NCBI RefSeq assembly: GCF_031585635.1
Contig: NZ_CP134197.1
Location: 434,001-498,000, forward strand
Length of the DNA: 64,000 nucleotides
DNA from: Paraburkholderia sp. FT54
GTDB lineage: Bacteria; Pseudomonadota; Gammaproteobacteria; Burkholderiales; Burkholderiaceae
Direction of reading: 5' to 3'
Part shown: positions 51,858-61,525 of the stretch, piece after piece
How the letters are laid out: the number at the start of each line of letters is the position of its first letter
Numbering within the stretch: position 1 is the first letter of the stretch
Made by a program: the position numbers and the translations under genes
Notes under the pieces: model-generated
The model's input: only the letters and a program-made list of their open reading frames with translations
Database searches by the model: none
What the model was told of the DNA's origin: nothing

Positions 51858-51920
51858 CTCGTGCCGCAGTTTGCTTGCGCCGGACAAGCTGACTCGCACG
51901 CCCGTCCGGCATGCCCCCGC

Positions 51921-53561
51921 CTATGCGCGAGCGAAATTCAATGGCATGCTGTACTGATAGTACGGCAGGCCCGCCAGTGCGGCCCGCGCCTCGCCGCCCG
52001 GGTTGCTCGCGACACGACTGTCGCGATCGAGCAGCATCGTCGTGCGATGCTCCTGATCGAAGCGCGGCCAGTGGGGCAGCAGCGCGTTGTTCGGATCTCC
52101 GGTGTGCGCGAACGCCGCCCAGGTCGCCATCATCTGGCGCGTGAGCGGCGCAATGTCCTCGCCGGTGCCGACGAGCCCCGCGGCCGTCGTGACCGTGCCG
52201 AACACGAACGGCACCTCGGCGGTGTGCGGCGAATGAAGCACGCCCCCCATTACCGGCGTGCGCCAGTCGAACACGTAGGCATAGACCGGCGCGCTCGCAC
52301 GGGTCGCCTGGCGTACCGCGATTTCGACAGTGTTGCGGCGGAACATATAGTCGGTGGTGATTTGCGCCAGCGCGTCAGTCGGCGAGGCGCCTGGCAACGT
52401 CGAACGGTAAGCCTCGACCACGGTGCGCGCGGCGGCCGGCGCGACGCGCAGATAGCGAGCGACCCGCCGCTCAACTTCGGGCATCCCCAGCAAAAAATTG
52501 TTCGGGTCGCGCGCGAGCATCAAGGTCGTCTCGGTCGCCGCATTGCCGATCAGGAGCGGGATGCCATGCGCAAGCGCGCCCGCGTCGGGATCGTAGGGGT
52601 TGCGCGTAAAGGAGCGGCCGTCGAGCATGGGCCGGAAAGGATCGCTGATTTCTTTCATTGCCGAGAGCAGCCGGGCGGCCGGCACCCGCTGCAAAGCTTG
52701 CCCCTCGGCCCGTGCGAGACCGAGCTTGCTCGCGAGCTGAGCGGCTTGCCCGGCGGCTTCATCGGGGCCGGTAAGGCGTAGTCCGCCCGAGCAGCTTTGC
52801 GCGATTGCCTTGTGAAAGAGGCCTTTGGCGGCCGGCATTTGCAAGAGCGCCGCCACTTTCGCCGCGCCGCCCGACTGCCCGAAGATCGTGACGTTGTTCG
52901 GGTCGCCACCGAATGCTGCCACGTTGTCGCGGACCCACCGCAATGCCGCGACCATGTCCAGCACGCCCGCGTTGCCCGCGTCGGCAAACCGCTCATCGCT
53001 ACCCGCTAGCGAGAGATAGCCGAACACATTGAGCCTGTGGTTCACGGTCACGATCACCACATCACCGGCGCTTGCCAGCTCGCTGCCGTTGAAACCGGGC
53101 GCACTGCCCGCGCAAGTGACCCAACCGCCACCGTGCAGCCATACCATTACCGGACGCAGCGTGCCGTCCTTCAATTGTGGCGTGAAGACGTTGAGCGACA
53201 GACAGTCTTCGCTCGTTGGCTCGAGCGATACGTACCAGCCGGTCAATGGCGTGGGCTCCTCCGCGTTTTGCGGCGCTGAGTTGCCGTACGCCAGCGCAGA
53301 GCGGATACCGCCCCAAGGCTTCACCGCTTGAGGCGGCAGGAATCGGTTGGCGCCCCCCGTCGATGCGGCGTACGGAATACCTTTGAAGCTGCAACCCTTT
53401 CCTTGGCGCGCACCGCTCACCTTGCCGCTCGTGGTTTCGACGATTGGCTCTGCAGTGGTGCCCGTTGCTCCCGTTGCCGCATAGGCACCACGGATGGCGA
53501 ACGTGGGCAACATGCCGGTGCCCTTCCCAGTGGCATCGCCACGGGCGATGCCGCCTTTCAT
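51921..53561 (-). CDS. Type B carboxylesterase
   Basis: A 546-residue esterase. It shows IVETTSGKVSGARQGKGCSF and GIPYAAS at the start, EDCLSLNVFTPQLKDGTLRP (the conserved EDCLxLNV), the oxyanion hole VMVWLHGGGW, and the nucleophile in VTIFGQSGGAAKV. The His lies in GVLHSPHTAEVPFVFGT. The usual GxSAGG is here GQSGGA. An N-terminal ATGATGATG region contains a weakly hydrophobic AYAATGATGTTAE stretch, so export is possible but not clear. Its ATG is 2 bases downstream of the MFS stop, so the two form an operon. Confidence 0.88.
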   Translation of the reverse strand: MKGGIARGDATGKGTGMLPTFAIRGAYAATGATGTTAEPIVETTSGKVSGARQGKGCSFKGIPYAASTGGANRFLPPQAVKPWGGIRSALAYGNSAPQNAEEPTPLTGWYVSLEPTSEDCLSLNVFTPQLKDGTLRPVMVWLHGGGWVTCAGSAPGFNGSELASAGDVVIVTVNHRLNVFGYLSLAGSDERFADAGNAGVLDMVAALRWVRDNVAAFGGDPNNVTIFGQSGGAAKVAALLQMPAAKGLFHKAIAQSCSGGLRLTGPDEAAGQAAQLASKLGLARAEGQALQRVPAARLLSAMKEISDPFRPMLDGRSFTRNPYDPDAGALAHGIPLLIGNAATETTLMLARDPNNFLLGMPEVERRVARYLRVAPAAARTVVEAYRSTLPGASPTDALAQITTDYMFRRNTVEIAVRQATRASAPVYAYVFDWRTPVMGGVLHSPHTAEVPFVFGTVTTAAGLVGTGEDIAPLTRQMMATWAAFAHTGDPNNALLPHWPRFDQEHRTTMLLDRDSRVASNPGGEARAALAGLPYYQYSMPLNFARA

Positions 53562-53563
53562 GA

Positions 53564-54907
53564 TCAGACCGCCGTTTGGCTCGGGATCGAAACCGTGACG
53601 CGCGGCTTGGGTCCGACGCCAGGACGCACCAGCAGCATCGCGAGCATGCCGGTGGCCGTCACTGCCCCCGTGGCCAGGAACATCGAAGCGTAACCGTAGC
53701 GGGCCGACAGATAGCCCGACAACGTGGGTGCCAGCACCGCTCCGGTGTTGACAAGAAAGGCTGTAATACCGCTATACGTGCCGGTACGCTGCTGCGGCGA
53801 GGTATCGATGATCACGGCCCAGAACACGGAGTTGGGCAGTGAATTCAGCGCGTTGCCCAACGCCATCAGGGCGATGACGGTCACCGGGTTGCTCGCCCGC
53901 GAAATCAGCAGGAAACAAAGCGTGGTCAACAGCAGCGAGGTCGCGGCGAAACGGCTCCGGGCAATCGTCAGCTTGCCGGTACGCTTGAGCAGCCAGTCGG
54001 ACAGGCGACCGCCCATCAGCACGGTAAAGCAGGCGCCGACCCAGGGAATCATGCCGAGGTACCACAGCGACGAGAGGTTGAAATGGAACTCGTCCTGCAA
54101 ATATTTCGGCGTCCACGTCAACAGCATGAAGTTGACATATTGAAACGCGAAGTAACCCACGCTATTCAGGACCAGCGTCCGGCTGGTGAAGAAGGCCCAC
54201 CACGGATACGCGGCATTCGTATCGGCTGCGGTCGCTGCCACCGGCCGGCCCTCGTGAATGGCGGCAAGTTCTGCGGCGCCAACCCGTGGATTGTTGTCCG
54301 GGCGATCGGTAAACACCCGCATGAACACCACAAGCGCAATCAGGCAAGCCACACCGAGGACGATGAACATCGTGCGCCAGCTGCCTGTGAGCATCAGCAA
54401 CCCCACGGAAACCGGTGCAGTCAGCAGCGCGCCCAGAGGCGTACTTAGCAAGCCGATGGAAATCGCAAAGCCCCGCTCTTTCCGTGTGGCCCAGGCGGAC
54501 ATCGTCTTGTTGATCGTGGAATACACCGGCCCTTCGGCAAAGCCGAACAACACGCGCATGAACGCGAAGCCGGCCAGTGCCGAGCCGCCCATGAGCGCAA
54601 GTCCGAGGTCGCCGGCGTAAGCGGTGGCCATCTCGAAAATCGACCAGGCGACCCCGGCGACGATCCAAACGCGGCGCGGGCCCAGGCGATCGGCCAGCAC
54701 GCCGCCTACCAATGCCCCAAACATGTAGCCGTAGCCAAAGTACCCCAGCACCGCGCCCCACGACTGCTTGTCGAGTCCATATTCATGTGTGACCAGGCTG
54801 GCAGCATAAGACAGCGCCCCACGGTCGATATAGTTGATTATCGTGATCAACACCATGAGCGCAAAGATCGTGTAGCGAAAGCGCGTGTGTCCAACGGATT
54901 GCGGCAT
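53564..54907 (-). CDS. Major facilitator superfamily transporter (anion:cation symporter type)
   Basis: A 447-residue protein with 12 predicted membrane helices. The signature regions are IINYIDRGALSYAA, GYGYMFGALVGGVLADRLGPRR (the RxGxRR-type loop between helices 2 and 3) and FGFAEGPVYSTINKTMSAWA. It resembles the ACS family that takes up organic acids such as sugar acids or aromatic acids. The start at 54907 has a GGAGACC site; the longer frame to 54976 is unlikely. It is the first gene of the operon with the esterase. Confidence 0.9.
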   Translation of the reverse strand: MPQSVGHTRFRYTIFALMVLITIINYIDRGALSYAASLVTHEYGLDKQSWGAVLGYFGYGYMFGALVGGVLADRLGPRRVWIVAGVAWSIFEMATAYAGDLGLALMGGSALAGFAFMRVLFGFAEGPVYSTINKTMSAWATRKERGFAISIGLLSTPLGALLTAPVSVGLLMLTGSWRTMFIVLGVACLIALVVFMRVFTDRPDNNPRVGAAELAAIHEGRPVAATAADTNAAYPWWAFFTSRTLVLNSVGYFAFQYVNFMLLTWTPKYLQDEFHFNLSSLWYLGMIPWVGACFTVLMGGRLSDWLLKRTGKLTIARSRFAATSLLLTTLCFLLISRASNPVTVIALMALGNALNSLPNSVFWAVIIDTSPQQRTGTYSGITAFLVNTGAVLAPTLSGYLSARYGYASMFLATGAVTATGMLAMLLVRPGVGPKPRVTVSIPSQTAV

Positions 54908-55020
54908 AAGCGTAAGGTCTCCAGTCAGCATTCGGGTTGTCGGACGCATCCGACCAGGGCTGGGGTCGGCGGCCACGCGTCTACGATCGTGGGGAAATTC
55001 AGTATTTCCGGGCGGAATGA

Positions 55021-55078
55021 TAATATTATATATTTTATAAAATGCACAATGAACAATTAAGCATTCTTTGACAAAGGA
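55021..55078. promoter_or_regulatory. AT-rich divergent control region
   Basis: ATTTTATAAAAT at 55032-55043 is a perfect 12-bp palindrome inside a markedly AT-rich stretch, in a GC-rich neighbourhood. It lies between the MFS and asparaginase genes, which diverge. The GntR-type regulator downstream is the natural candidate to bind here. AAAGGAG precedes the asparaginase ATG by 7 bases. Confidence 0.5.
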
Positions 55079-55084
55079 GTATCC

Positions 55085-56086
55085 ATGGCACTTCCCCGTG
55101 TTGCCGTTGCCGCGCTAGGCGGAACCATTTGCATGGCGCCCGACGCCCAGTCGGACGGCGTCATGCCCAAGCTTTCCGCGCAGCAGTTGCTCGACGCCAT
55201 TCCCAACCTGGGCGCCGTCGCCCAGCTCGAAGCTCAAACGTTGCGGCAATTGCCCAGTCCGTCACTGTCGTTCGACGATCTGCTCGAAGTTTTGCGATGG
55301 GCTGACGAGCAGGTCGCTCAAGGCGCGGCAGGAGTCGTCGTGACCCAAGGCACCGACACGCTCGAAGAAAGCGCCTTTCTACTGGATTTGTACTGGCCTC
55401 ACCCGCAGCCGCTGGTACTGACCGGCGCCATGCGCGCTGCGGAGGCTGTCAGTGCCGATGGCCCGGCTAATCTGCGCGCAGCGGTGACGGTCGCAGCGGA
55501 CGCCGGAAGCCGCGCACGCGGTGTGCTGGTGGTGATGAACGACACGATCCATGCTGCCCGTTGGGTGCAAAAGACCCACGCGCTGGCGGTCGATGCCTTT
55601 ACTTCGCCCGGTGCCGGCCCGGCCGGGGCGATGGTCGAGGGCAGTCCGCATTATTTTCATGCGCCCGGCCAGCGCACGACACTCGCCCAACCGCGCGATG
55701 CGGGCATGCGCGTCGCGTTGCTGGAAAGCTGCCTCGGCGACGACGGCGAGTTGCTGGATCTCGCCGTGAAGGCGGGATATCAGGGCAGTGTCATCGCCGC
55801 GTTCGGCGTCGGCCACGTTTCGTTTGCGATGGCAAAACGCATCGGCATGCTGGCGCCCGCGTATCCGGTGGTCATCGCCAGCCGCACCGGCGCGGGCAGC
55901 ACCACTGAGCGCACCTACGGTTTCGAAGGGTCCGAGATCGACCTGCGCCGACGCGGCGCGATCCTTGCCGGCTGGCTCGGCCCGCGCAAGGCTCGCCTAT
56001 TGTTGTGGGCACTGCTGGCGGCCGGAAGCGCCCCCGAGGAGATTCGTAAGGCATTCGCCAGTTTCGGTAGAATGCGCAACCTCTAG
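55085..56086 (+). CDS. L-asparaginase-family protein
   Basis: A 333-residue asparaginase-like protein. The first active-site motif is AALGGTICMAP and the second is VVTQGTDTLEESAFLLD, with SADGPANLRAA and VQKTHALAVDAFTSP (the Lys region). The flexible-loop Tyr of type II enzymes is absent in MAPDAQSDGVMPKL, so the enzyme may be slower or have another amide substrate. No signal peptide, so cytoplasmic. It probably deaminates an amide released by the esterase/transporter pathway; this is inferred from context. Confidence 0.88.
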   Translation: MALPRVAVAALGGTICMAPDAQSDGVMPKLSAQQLLDAIPNLGAVAQLEAQTLRQLPSPSLSFDDLLEVLRWADEQVAQGAAGVVVTQGTDTLEESAFLLDLYWPHPQPLVLTGAMRAAEAVSADGPANLRAAVTVAADAGSRARGVLVVMNDTIHAARWVQKTHALAVDAFTSPGAGPAGAMVEGSPHYFHAPGQRTTLAQPRDAGMRVALLESCLGDDGELLDLAVKAGYQGSVIAAFGVGHVSFAMAKRIGMLAPAYPVVIASRTGAGSTTERTYGFEGSEIDLRRRGAILAGWLGPRKARLLLWALLAAGSAPEEIRKAFASFGRMRNL

Positions 56087-56102
56087 CCCGCCGAGAAACG
56101 TG

Positions 56103-56771
56103 ATGACGCCCAGTCCGCAAGAAAAGAAACGACCAGGTACCGCCCATCAGTACGTTCTCGAAGCCTTGCGCGCGGAAATTCTCATGGGACGCATGAGCGA
56201 GGGCAAACGTCTGCGCCAGGAGGAAATTGCCAGTTGGCTGGGCGTCAGCACGACACCGGTGCGTGAAGCACTGCGCGACCTCGTCACGGAAGGGCTGATT
56301 GTTTTCGACGCCCACCGTGGCGCCGTGGTGCGCGGCCTCACCCTTGACGATGCGCGGGAAATCTATCGCCTGCGCATGGTGCTGGAGCCGCTGCTGATTG
56401 AGCGCACGCTAGCGCTGCTGGACGATGCTCGACTCGAGCATGCGGCCAGCGTGCACGCGCGCATGTGCGCGACCACGGAGGTCGACGAGTGGACACGCCT
56501 GAACCAGGAGTTCCATTCAGTGTTCTGGGCGCCGCAGGCGAGCAGCCGGCTCGCCCACATCCTTGAAGGATTGCGTGCCGCCGCCATGCCGTATATTGCC
56601 CTCTCGCTGCTATACAGCAACCAGGCCATTGAACAAAGCAACGAAGAGCATGAGCAGATCCTCAGTCACTTTCGCGCCCGTAATCTGGCGTCGGCGGTGC
56701 GGCTGAATCACTCACATCTCGAGATAACGCTGCGCATTATCGAGCGCGCCATCCGTGTCGACGCCGGGTGA
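56103..56771 (+). CDS. GntR-family (FadR/FCD) transcriptional regulator
   Basis: A 222-residue protein. The N-terminal winged helix is LRAEILMGRMSEGKRLRQEE and IASWLGVSTTPVREALRDLV (the hallmark S/T-TPVREAL), followed by the FCD effector-binding domain (DDAREIYRLRMVLEPLLIER to FRARNLASAVRLNHSHLE). The ATG at 56103 follows the asparaginase stop by 16 bases. It probably controls the divergent operons through the palindrome at 55032. Confidence 0.92.
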   Translation: MTPSPQEKKRPGTAHQYVLEALRAEILMGRMSEGKRLRQEEIASWLGVSTTPVREALRDLVTEGLIVFDAHRGAVVRGLTLDDAREIYRLRMVLEPLLIERTLALLDDARLEHAASVHARMCATTEVDEWTRLNQEFHSVFWAPQASSRLAHILEGLRAAAMPYIALSLLYSNQAIEQSNEEHEQILSHFRARNLASAVRLNHSHLEITLRIIERAIRVDAG

Positions 56772-58192
56772 TTTGACGTGGTGCTCGCGAAACCCAAGGG
56801 GCTTGACCTAGCCCCTCTCTGGGGTCTATACGGTCCCTTGCTCCCAAGTGCATGTCCCTCTGACCGAGGTCGTCTGACGCTGCAAATGAAGGCGACCATC
56901 CCTGTACTTGTTGTGCGGCGTGCAACTCAGTCAAGCTTGGCACGTTTCAGTCCCGCGGGCAGGTATTGCGAGAACATTTTCGATGAAGGATTGGAAACGA
57001 CCTCTTCCCGATTGCCCGTGCTGACAGATGTAGGCAAAGGCCGATAAGCGGCAGCCGACCCATGCGAGCGAATGCCCGTTGGACCTTGGAAACAGCCGTT
57101 GCTTTCACGGCGACCCGAATGACGCCAAGGGGTCGTCAGCATCGTCGCGAAACGGGTTCTGACGGGTCGGGGCGCCAGCTAAATCCGACGCTGCGCGTCC
57201 GGGAAATGGGCAATCTCCTTTAACCATTCCGGAAAATCCATGTCTGCCTGTCCAAAGTTAGGGGTGTAATCGCCACGTATGCTCGCATACGACTTTCCGG
57301 TTGATCAACACGTCGAAACCGTCCTGGAAGGCTTGTACCAGGAGGGCACGGCCCATGGAAAGCCCCTTTGCAAATGAAAATCCCCGGGGGGCACCGGGGA
57401 ACTGGAAGTTGCAGCCAGATGCTACGGTCGTGTGCTGGCTGCTTACGACCCTGCTCCGACCACTGGTAACGGCTGCGGCGCGAAACCCGCCGAGGCGACC
57501 AGTTGCGCGCTGCGGTGGTTGGTCGACACCAGCGCGTCGATATCGGACACATAACCGTCATAGGTCGTGCAGGCGTTGCCCGCGTGAACATGTTTGGCTC
57601 GCCCGATGTCAGGGGTCAGCGGGAGACGGACGGCGTGTAATTCCCGCTCGCACAGTCCGCCTTGGCATAGTCCCAGGTCATGAACCGGGAAATTTCCCCG
57701 ATGGCATGCTCGCATTTCGAAGGGCGGGTCAGGGTCGTCAAGCGCCTGTCGCGTCGAAGCGCTCATCCGTTGGCGCGAACGCGCGCTGGAGTAATTGTCC
57801 GAATCGTACGAAATCTGGCGGTGGCCGCACGCGGTGCCGCACGCGGCTTACCTGCGGTGCTAATGGTCGAGAACCTCGTTCTACGCGCCCGCGTCTCATG
57901 CGGCCACGCGAGCGGCTCGACGTCCACGCACTGCTTAGCAAATAGATTCACGACGAATTAACTGTCCACCTTTCGGTGCGACAAGTGGTCTCACGCTCCC
58001 TCCCACGAGCACGTCCTTCCGCTTGCGAATCCGGACAGCGCGAACTACTGCGTTCTCGTCAAACCCAAGTCGCTTTTCTCTGCCACGAGTACGAGTCTGT
58101 CCTTCGGATAACAAATTCTTAATGGACGCGTCACTGTCGAATCAGACGCGGCAGCCATAATCGGATGGTTCCAATGAGAAAGGACGGCCATC
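56772..58192. other. Long stretch without a recognised gene
   Basis: About 1.4 kb. The only frame with protein-like composition is on the minus strand at 57443-57766 (107 codons, containing LCQGGLCERELHAVRLPL and VSDIDALVSTNHRSAQLV). I do not recognise it and it has no good ribosome binding site. A dispersed repeat lies at 57066-57101. Sequence near 57360-57400 has a CCCCGGGG-like dyad. Confidence 0.35.
57066..57101 (+). repeat. Dispersed repeat copy 3
   Basis: GAGCGAATGCCCGTTGGACC then TTGGAAACAGCCGTTG, related to copies at 27587 and 32106. Confidence 0.45.
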
Positions 58193-58516
58193 GTGAAGCC
58201 TGTTTTACTGCCAACCCTGCTGACATTGTTGTGCGGCATCCCTATCGCGTGTCACGCCCAGAACGTGTCGATCCCGCAACCGCAGATTGCTAACCCGCCG
58301 GCGCTGAACGCACCGCCTCTGCAAATGCCGACTGGATCGTCTGTGAGTGGCAAGGGCGCACGCAAGGCCCTGCAGACTGCGATGCACGATGACATCGCCC
58401 GCGCAAATCTGCAATTCCTGGACAACCTGTCGGGCGGCGTGGACATGATCAACATCGATCATGATCGTAAGCCTGAATCGACGCTGTTTGTTCACAACAT
58501 ATACGTGGACAGATGA
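58193..58516 (+). CDS. Small exported hypothetical protein
   Basis: A 107-residue protein with a clear Sec signal (MKPVLLPTLLTLLCGIPIAC, cleavage after HAQ). The mature part is proline- and asparagine-rich (NVSIPQPQIANPPALNAPPL), then helical (KALQTAMHDDIARANLQFLD). The start is GTG with an AAAGGAC site. No family recognised. It is followed by 370 bases without a gene. Confidence 0.6.
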   Translation: MKPVLLPTLLTLLCGIPIACHAQNVSIPQPQIANPPALNAPPLQMPTGSSVSGKGARKALQTAMHDDIARANLQFLDNLSGGVDMINIDHDRKPESTLFVHNIYVDR

Positions 58517-58885
58517 TGCGGAACCTCTTTGCATTCCCAAGGCCCCCTGGTTACGCACCGACGTCTGTGGCGTTACGCGGATCATCGCCTTGCGCGTGCC
58601 TGGCTTTCTGGCCGTTGCTCAGATCATGAGTGAGACCGAGCTACTTGCGACCGTGTCGTGTTACTACGCACTCGCCAAGTTGTCCCGCGAGCGTCCGCCG
58701 TGTCGGGCGGCAGTCGGCCCGGAGGTGACAGTTCGGGTGGCAACGCGAATGGTCGGAGCTCGGCCGCTTGCTGACGGCCGCGGATCAAGTCGATTCCTGG
58801 CGGATCGGGATCCGGCTGGTCAGCAGGACGCCAACGACGACGAGGCGCGATGCGACCTCCCTCAGTATCGTCCCCAATCCAGGAT
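58517..58885. other. Intergenic region
   Basis: About 370 bases with no gene I can support. It should contain the promoter of the Fe-S membrane protein that follows. Confidence 0.4.
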
Positions 58886-60382
58886 GGTATGCTCGCGTTT
58901 TTACGTAGATTTCGAAGGCTGACGCAGGTGAAGCAACGTCAAGATACTCCTGACGCGCTTGTCATAGCAGATGGAAACACAGTTGTTCGCGACTCACGCG
59001 TAGCGCGGTTTGGCCACTTGATGCAGCGAAATGGAAAGGCGATCCGGACTATCCAGTGGATAGTGGTGCTGGTTTACGGCGCGCTGATTATCACGCCCGC
59101 CATGATGCCGCTTCCAGCCGCGACGGCGCATGTGTGGAACAACCTCACTATCTTTGCGAAATTCCTGTTCTGGGGTCTCTGGTGGCCGTTCGTACTGCTC
59201 TCGATGGTGTTGCTCGGTCGGACCTGGTGCGGCGTGCTGTGTCCCGAGGGGACGTTGTCGGAGTTCGCCAGCAAACACGGTCGAGGCTGGGCGATTCCTC
59301 GCTGGATGCGATGGGAAGGCTCGCCATTCTTCGCGTTCGCTGCAACGGCTATTTACGGTCAGATGCTCAGCGTTCACGACTCTTCGAAAGCGGCATTGCT
59401 CGTTCTCGGCGGCTCGACCGGCTCGGCGGTTCTGATCGGTTACCTGTACGGTCGCGAGAAACGCGTCTGGTGCAGATACCTGTGCCCCGTCAAAGGTGTG
59501 TTTTCCTTGCTTGCACGCCTTGCACCGCTTCACTATCGGGTAGACGAAGCGGCGTGGCGCGAGTCCTACTCGGCGGGTAAGCCTGGTCAGTCGGTGATCC
59601 CTGTTAACTGTGCGCCGCTTGTTCCGCTTCGCAACAAGAAGGGCAATGCGGAATGCCATATGTGCGCGCGATGCAGCGGTCATCGCAATGCGATGAAGTT
59701 GAGTTGGCGTTCGCCGTCGAGCGAGGTTGTCGTCCTTGGCGAACAGCAGGCAAATGGGTGGGAAACCGGTTTGATTCTGTACGGCCTGCTCGGCATCGCG
59801 ATCGGCGCATTCCACTGGTCGGTGAGTCCGTGGTTCATTGAGTTGCAGGAGACGCTAACCGGTTGGCTGATCGCTCACAATGTTCTATGGCCATTGCGCA
59901 CCAATGCGCCGTGGTATCTACTGGCGCACTACCCGGACGGTAACAAGATGTTTTCCTGGCTCCATGGCGGCCTGGGGATCGCTTACATAATCGGCACCGC
60001 GCTCGTCTACGGCACCTCGTTGCTGGCGGTCCTCGCGCTCGGCGCGCGCATGCTCGGCCCTTGGCGAGCCAGCAGGCTTCACCATTTGGCACAGGCCCTG
60101 ATTCCGCTTGCTGGTATTGGTATGTTCCTCGGATCATCGGTGGCGACACTGGCGATCCTGTACTCGGAGCATATCGAGGTGCCATGGGTCGGGCACGTGC
60201 GGTTACTGATGCTGATATTCGCCAATCTCTGGAGCGCGTGGCTCGCGGTTCGGGTCGTGCGCCGTCACAGTACGAAGCCGCTGATACAGACAAGCGCGTT
60301 GCTCTGCTTTACAGCTGCGCTCGCGATTGCTGATAGCGCCTGGTGGCTGTTGTTCTGGCACTGGCAAGGCCCGGTCGGGTGA
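58886..60382 (+). CDS. Polytopic 4Fe-4S (polyferredoxin) membrane protein, NosR/FtrD-like
   Basis: A 498-residue protein with about ten membrane helices and three cysteine clusters: GRTWCGVLCPEGTLSEFASK, RVWCRYLCPVKGVFS and AECHMCARCSGHRNAM. The paired CxxxCP loops and CxxCxxC motif are typical of NapH/NosR/FtrD-type membrane ferredoxins that pass electrons across the inner membrane. In Burkholderia and Bordetella a related protein belongs to the FtrABCD iron system. Those partner genes are not present here, so the pathway is open. I chose the ATG at 58886. Confidence 0.82.
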   Translation, partial: GMLAFLRRFRRLTQVKQRQDTPDALVIADGNTVVRDSRVARFGHLMQRNGKAIRTIQWIVVLVYGALIITPAMMPLPAATAHVWNNLTIFAKFLFWGLWWPFVLLSMVLLGRTWCGVLCPEGTLSEFASKHGRGWAIPRWMRWEGSPFFAFAATAIYGQMLSVHDSSKAALLVLGGSTGSAVLIGYLYGREKRVWCRYLCPVKGVFSLLARLAPLHYRVDEAAWRESYSAGKPGQSVIPVNCAPLVPLRNKKGNAECHMCARCSGHRNAMKLSWRSPSSEVVVLGEQQANGWETGLILYGLLGIAIGAFHWSVSPWFIELQETLTGWLIAHNVLWPLRTNAPWYLLAHYPDGNKMFSWLHGGLGIAYIIGTALVYGTSLLAVLALGARMLGPWRASRLHHLAQALIPLAGIGMFLGSSVATLAILYSEHIEVPWVGHVRLLMLIFANLWSAWLAVRVVRRHSTKPLIQTSALLCFTAALAIADSAWWLLFWHWQGPVG

Positions 60383-60495
60383 GCTACCCGAGATCCGCAC
60401 CGAGCGTCAGATGCGCATCAGTCGAGTGCTTACGCGTTTTGGTTGTGTCGCGACAAGGCCGAAAAGGCGAAAATTTCTTTGGTGGTAAGGATTCC

Positions 60496-61218
60496 TTACA
60501 CCAGCAGAGAATAGAACTGAGCAGCCGCTGTTTGCGTGATGGTGAGGTCCTTCATTTGCCCTTTTCTGATCATGTTCATCACTTCGATGCCTGACAGAAT
60601 GATGCGGGCGCACCGGAAATCCTTGAAGCCCATCATGGGGTTGATGATGCGCTTGATGGCACGATGGTCCTGTTCAACAATGTTGTTCAGGTACTTGACC
60701 TGACGGACCTCGATGGGCGCTTCCCATTCAGCGTTGATGTTCTGGATGGCGGCCAGATTGGCGCCGCTCTTGTCCATGGTAACGGTCTCAGGCGCGTCGC
60801 TCTGATTCATGGCTTTCTCGAAATAACGACGGGCGGCAGCCTTGTCACGATGGGCCCGAAGCAGGAAATCGATGGTCTTTCCAGCCTTGTCCACTGCGCG
60901 ATACAGGTACTTCCACTGGCCGCGCACCTTGATGTAGGTTTCATCCATTCTCCAGCTCTTGCCAACTGGCCGCTTGTGCTTGCGAAAGGCTTTCTCGAAC
61001 AACGGTACGAGCTTGATGACCCAGCGGTGCACGCTCGAATGGTCGACCTCCACGCCCCGTTCGGCCATCTTCTCCTCAAGATCACGCAGGCTCAGCGAGT
61101 AGGCCACATACCACCGCACACATAGTAGGATCACGTCCAGCGGGTAATGTAGTCGCTTCATCACCTTCGCGATTCCCGGTGGTAACGTCGTACGCGGCAT
61201 CTTGCCCGTCATAGCCAT
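60496..61218 (-). CDS. IS6-family transposase
   Basis: A 240-residue IS6-type transposase, different from the one at 50276. Signatures: MDETYIKVRGQWKYLYRAVD, TVTMDKSGANLAAIQNINAE and NNIVEQDHRAIKRIINPMMG. The catalytic DDE residues are present. I could not find matching terminal inverted repeats near 60440 and 61245, so an end may be lost. It separates the Fe-S protein gene from the MASE1 remnant. Confidence 0.9.
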   Translation of the reverse strand: MAMTGKMPRTTLPPGIAKVMKRLHYPLDVILLCVRWYVAYSLSLRDLEEKMAERGVEVDHSSVHRWVIKLVPLFEKAFRKHKRPVGKSWRMDETYIKVRGQWKYLYRAVDKAGKTIDFLLRAHRDKAAARRYFEKAMNQSDAPETVTMDKSGANLAAIQNINAEWEAPIEVRQVKYLNNIVEQDHRAIKRIINPMMGFKDFRCARIILSGIEVMNMIRKGQMKDLTITQTAAAQFYSLLV

Positions 61219-61261
61219 CGTGGTCGTCTCAATTTAGGTCGCCCCAGTTTACCCTAATCAC

Positions 61262-61482
61262 TTAGCGCGACAGAGCCTCTGCCAGTATCCGATATCGCTG
61301 CTCGAGGTCACGGAACATTGCAAGGAGGCGGCTACGGCGTGCCTGCGTGGCGCAGATAGGTAAAGCAATGCCCATCGCGGCAACGAGATAAAGTTGCAGC
61401 TCAAAGACGCGGCTGTGCAGGTCCCCATAGGGAAACGTCCAGAGCGGTCCCGACCAGCGAACCGTGAACGACACCGCAATCC
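61262..61482 (-). pseudogene. Remnant of a MASE1-domain sensor protein
   Basis: The minus strand reads FTVRWSGPLWTFPYGDLHSR then VFELQLYLVAAMGIALPICA and a linker RSRLLAMFRDLEQRYRILAE, the end of a MASE1 membrane sensor domain running towards a PAS or GGDEF domain. It stops where the IS6 region begins (about 61260). The N-terminal helices are also missing, because the frame starts inside the terminator of the ClC gene. Confidence 0.65.
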
Positions 61483-61493
61483 CAGGCACAGCG

Positions 61494-61521
61494 TGCCCAC
61501 CTGACTTTCCGCCGGTGGGCA
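61494..61521 (-). terminator. Hairpin after the ClC channel gene
   Basis: TGCCCACC at 61494-61501 and GGTGGGCA at 61514-61521 form a perfect 8-bp stem with a 12-base loop, 5 bases past the ClC stop codon. No T-run is seen. Confidence 0.5.
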
Positions 61522-61525
61522 AGGT

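Noticed and set aside
57443..57766. 107-codon minus-strand frame in the 56.8-58.2 kb gap
   Set aside because: It has a somewhat protein-like composition but no recognised family, ribosome binding site or neighbours; kept only as a note.
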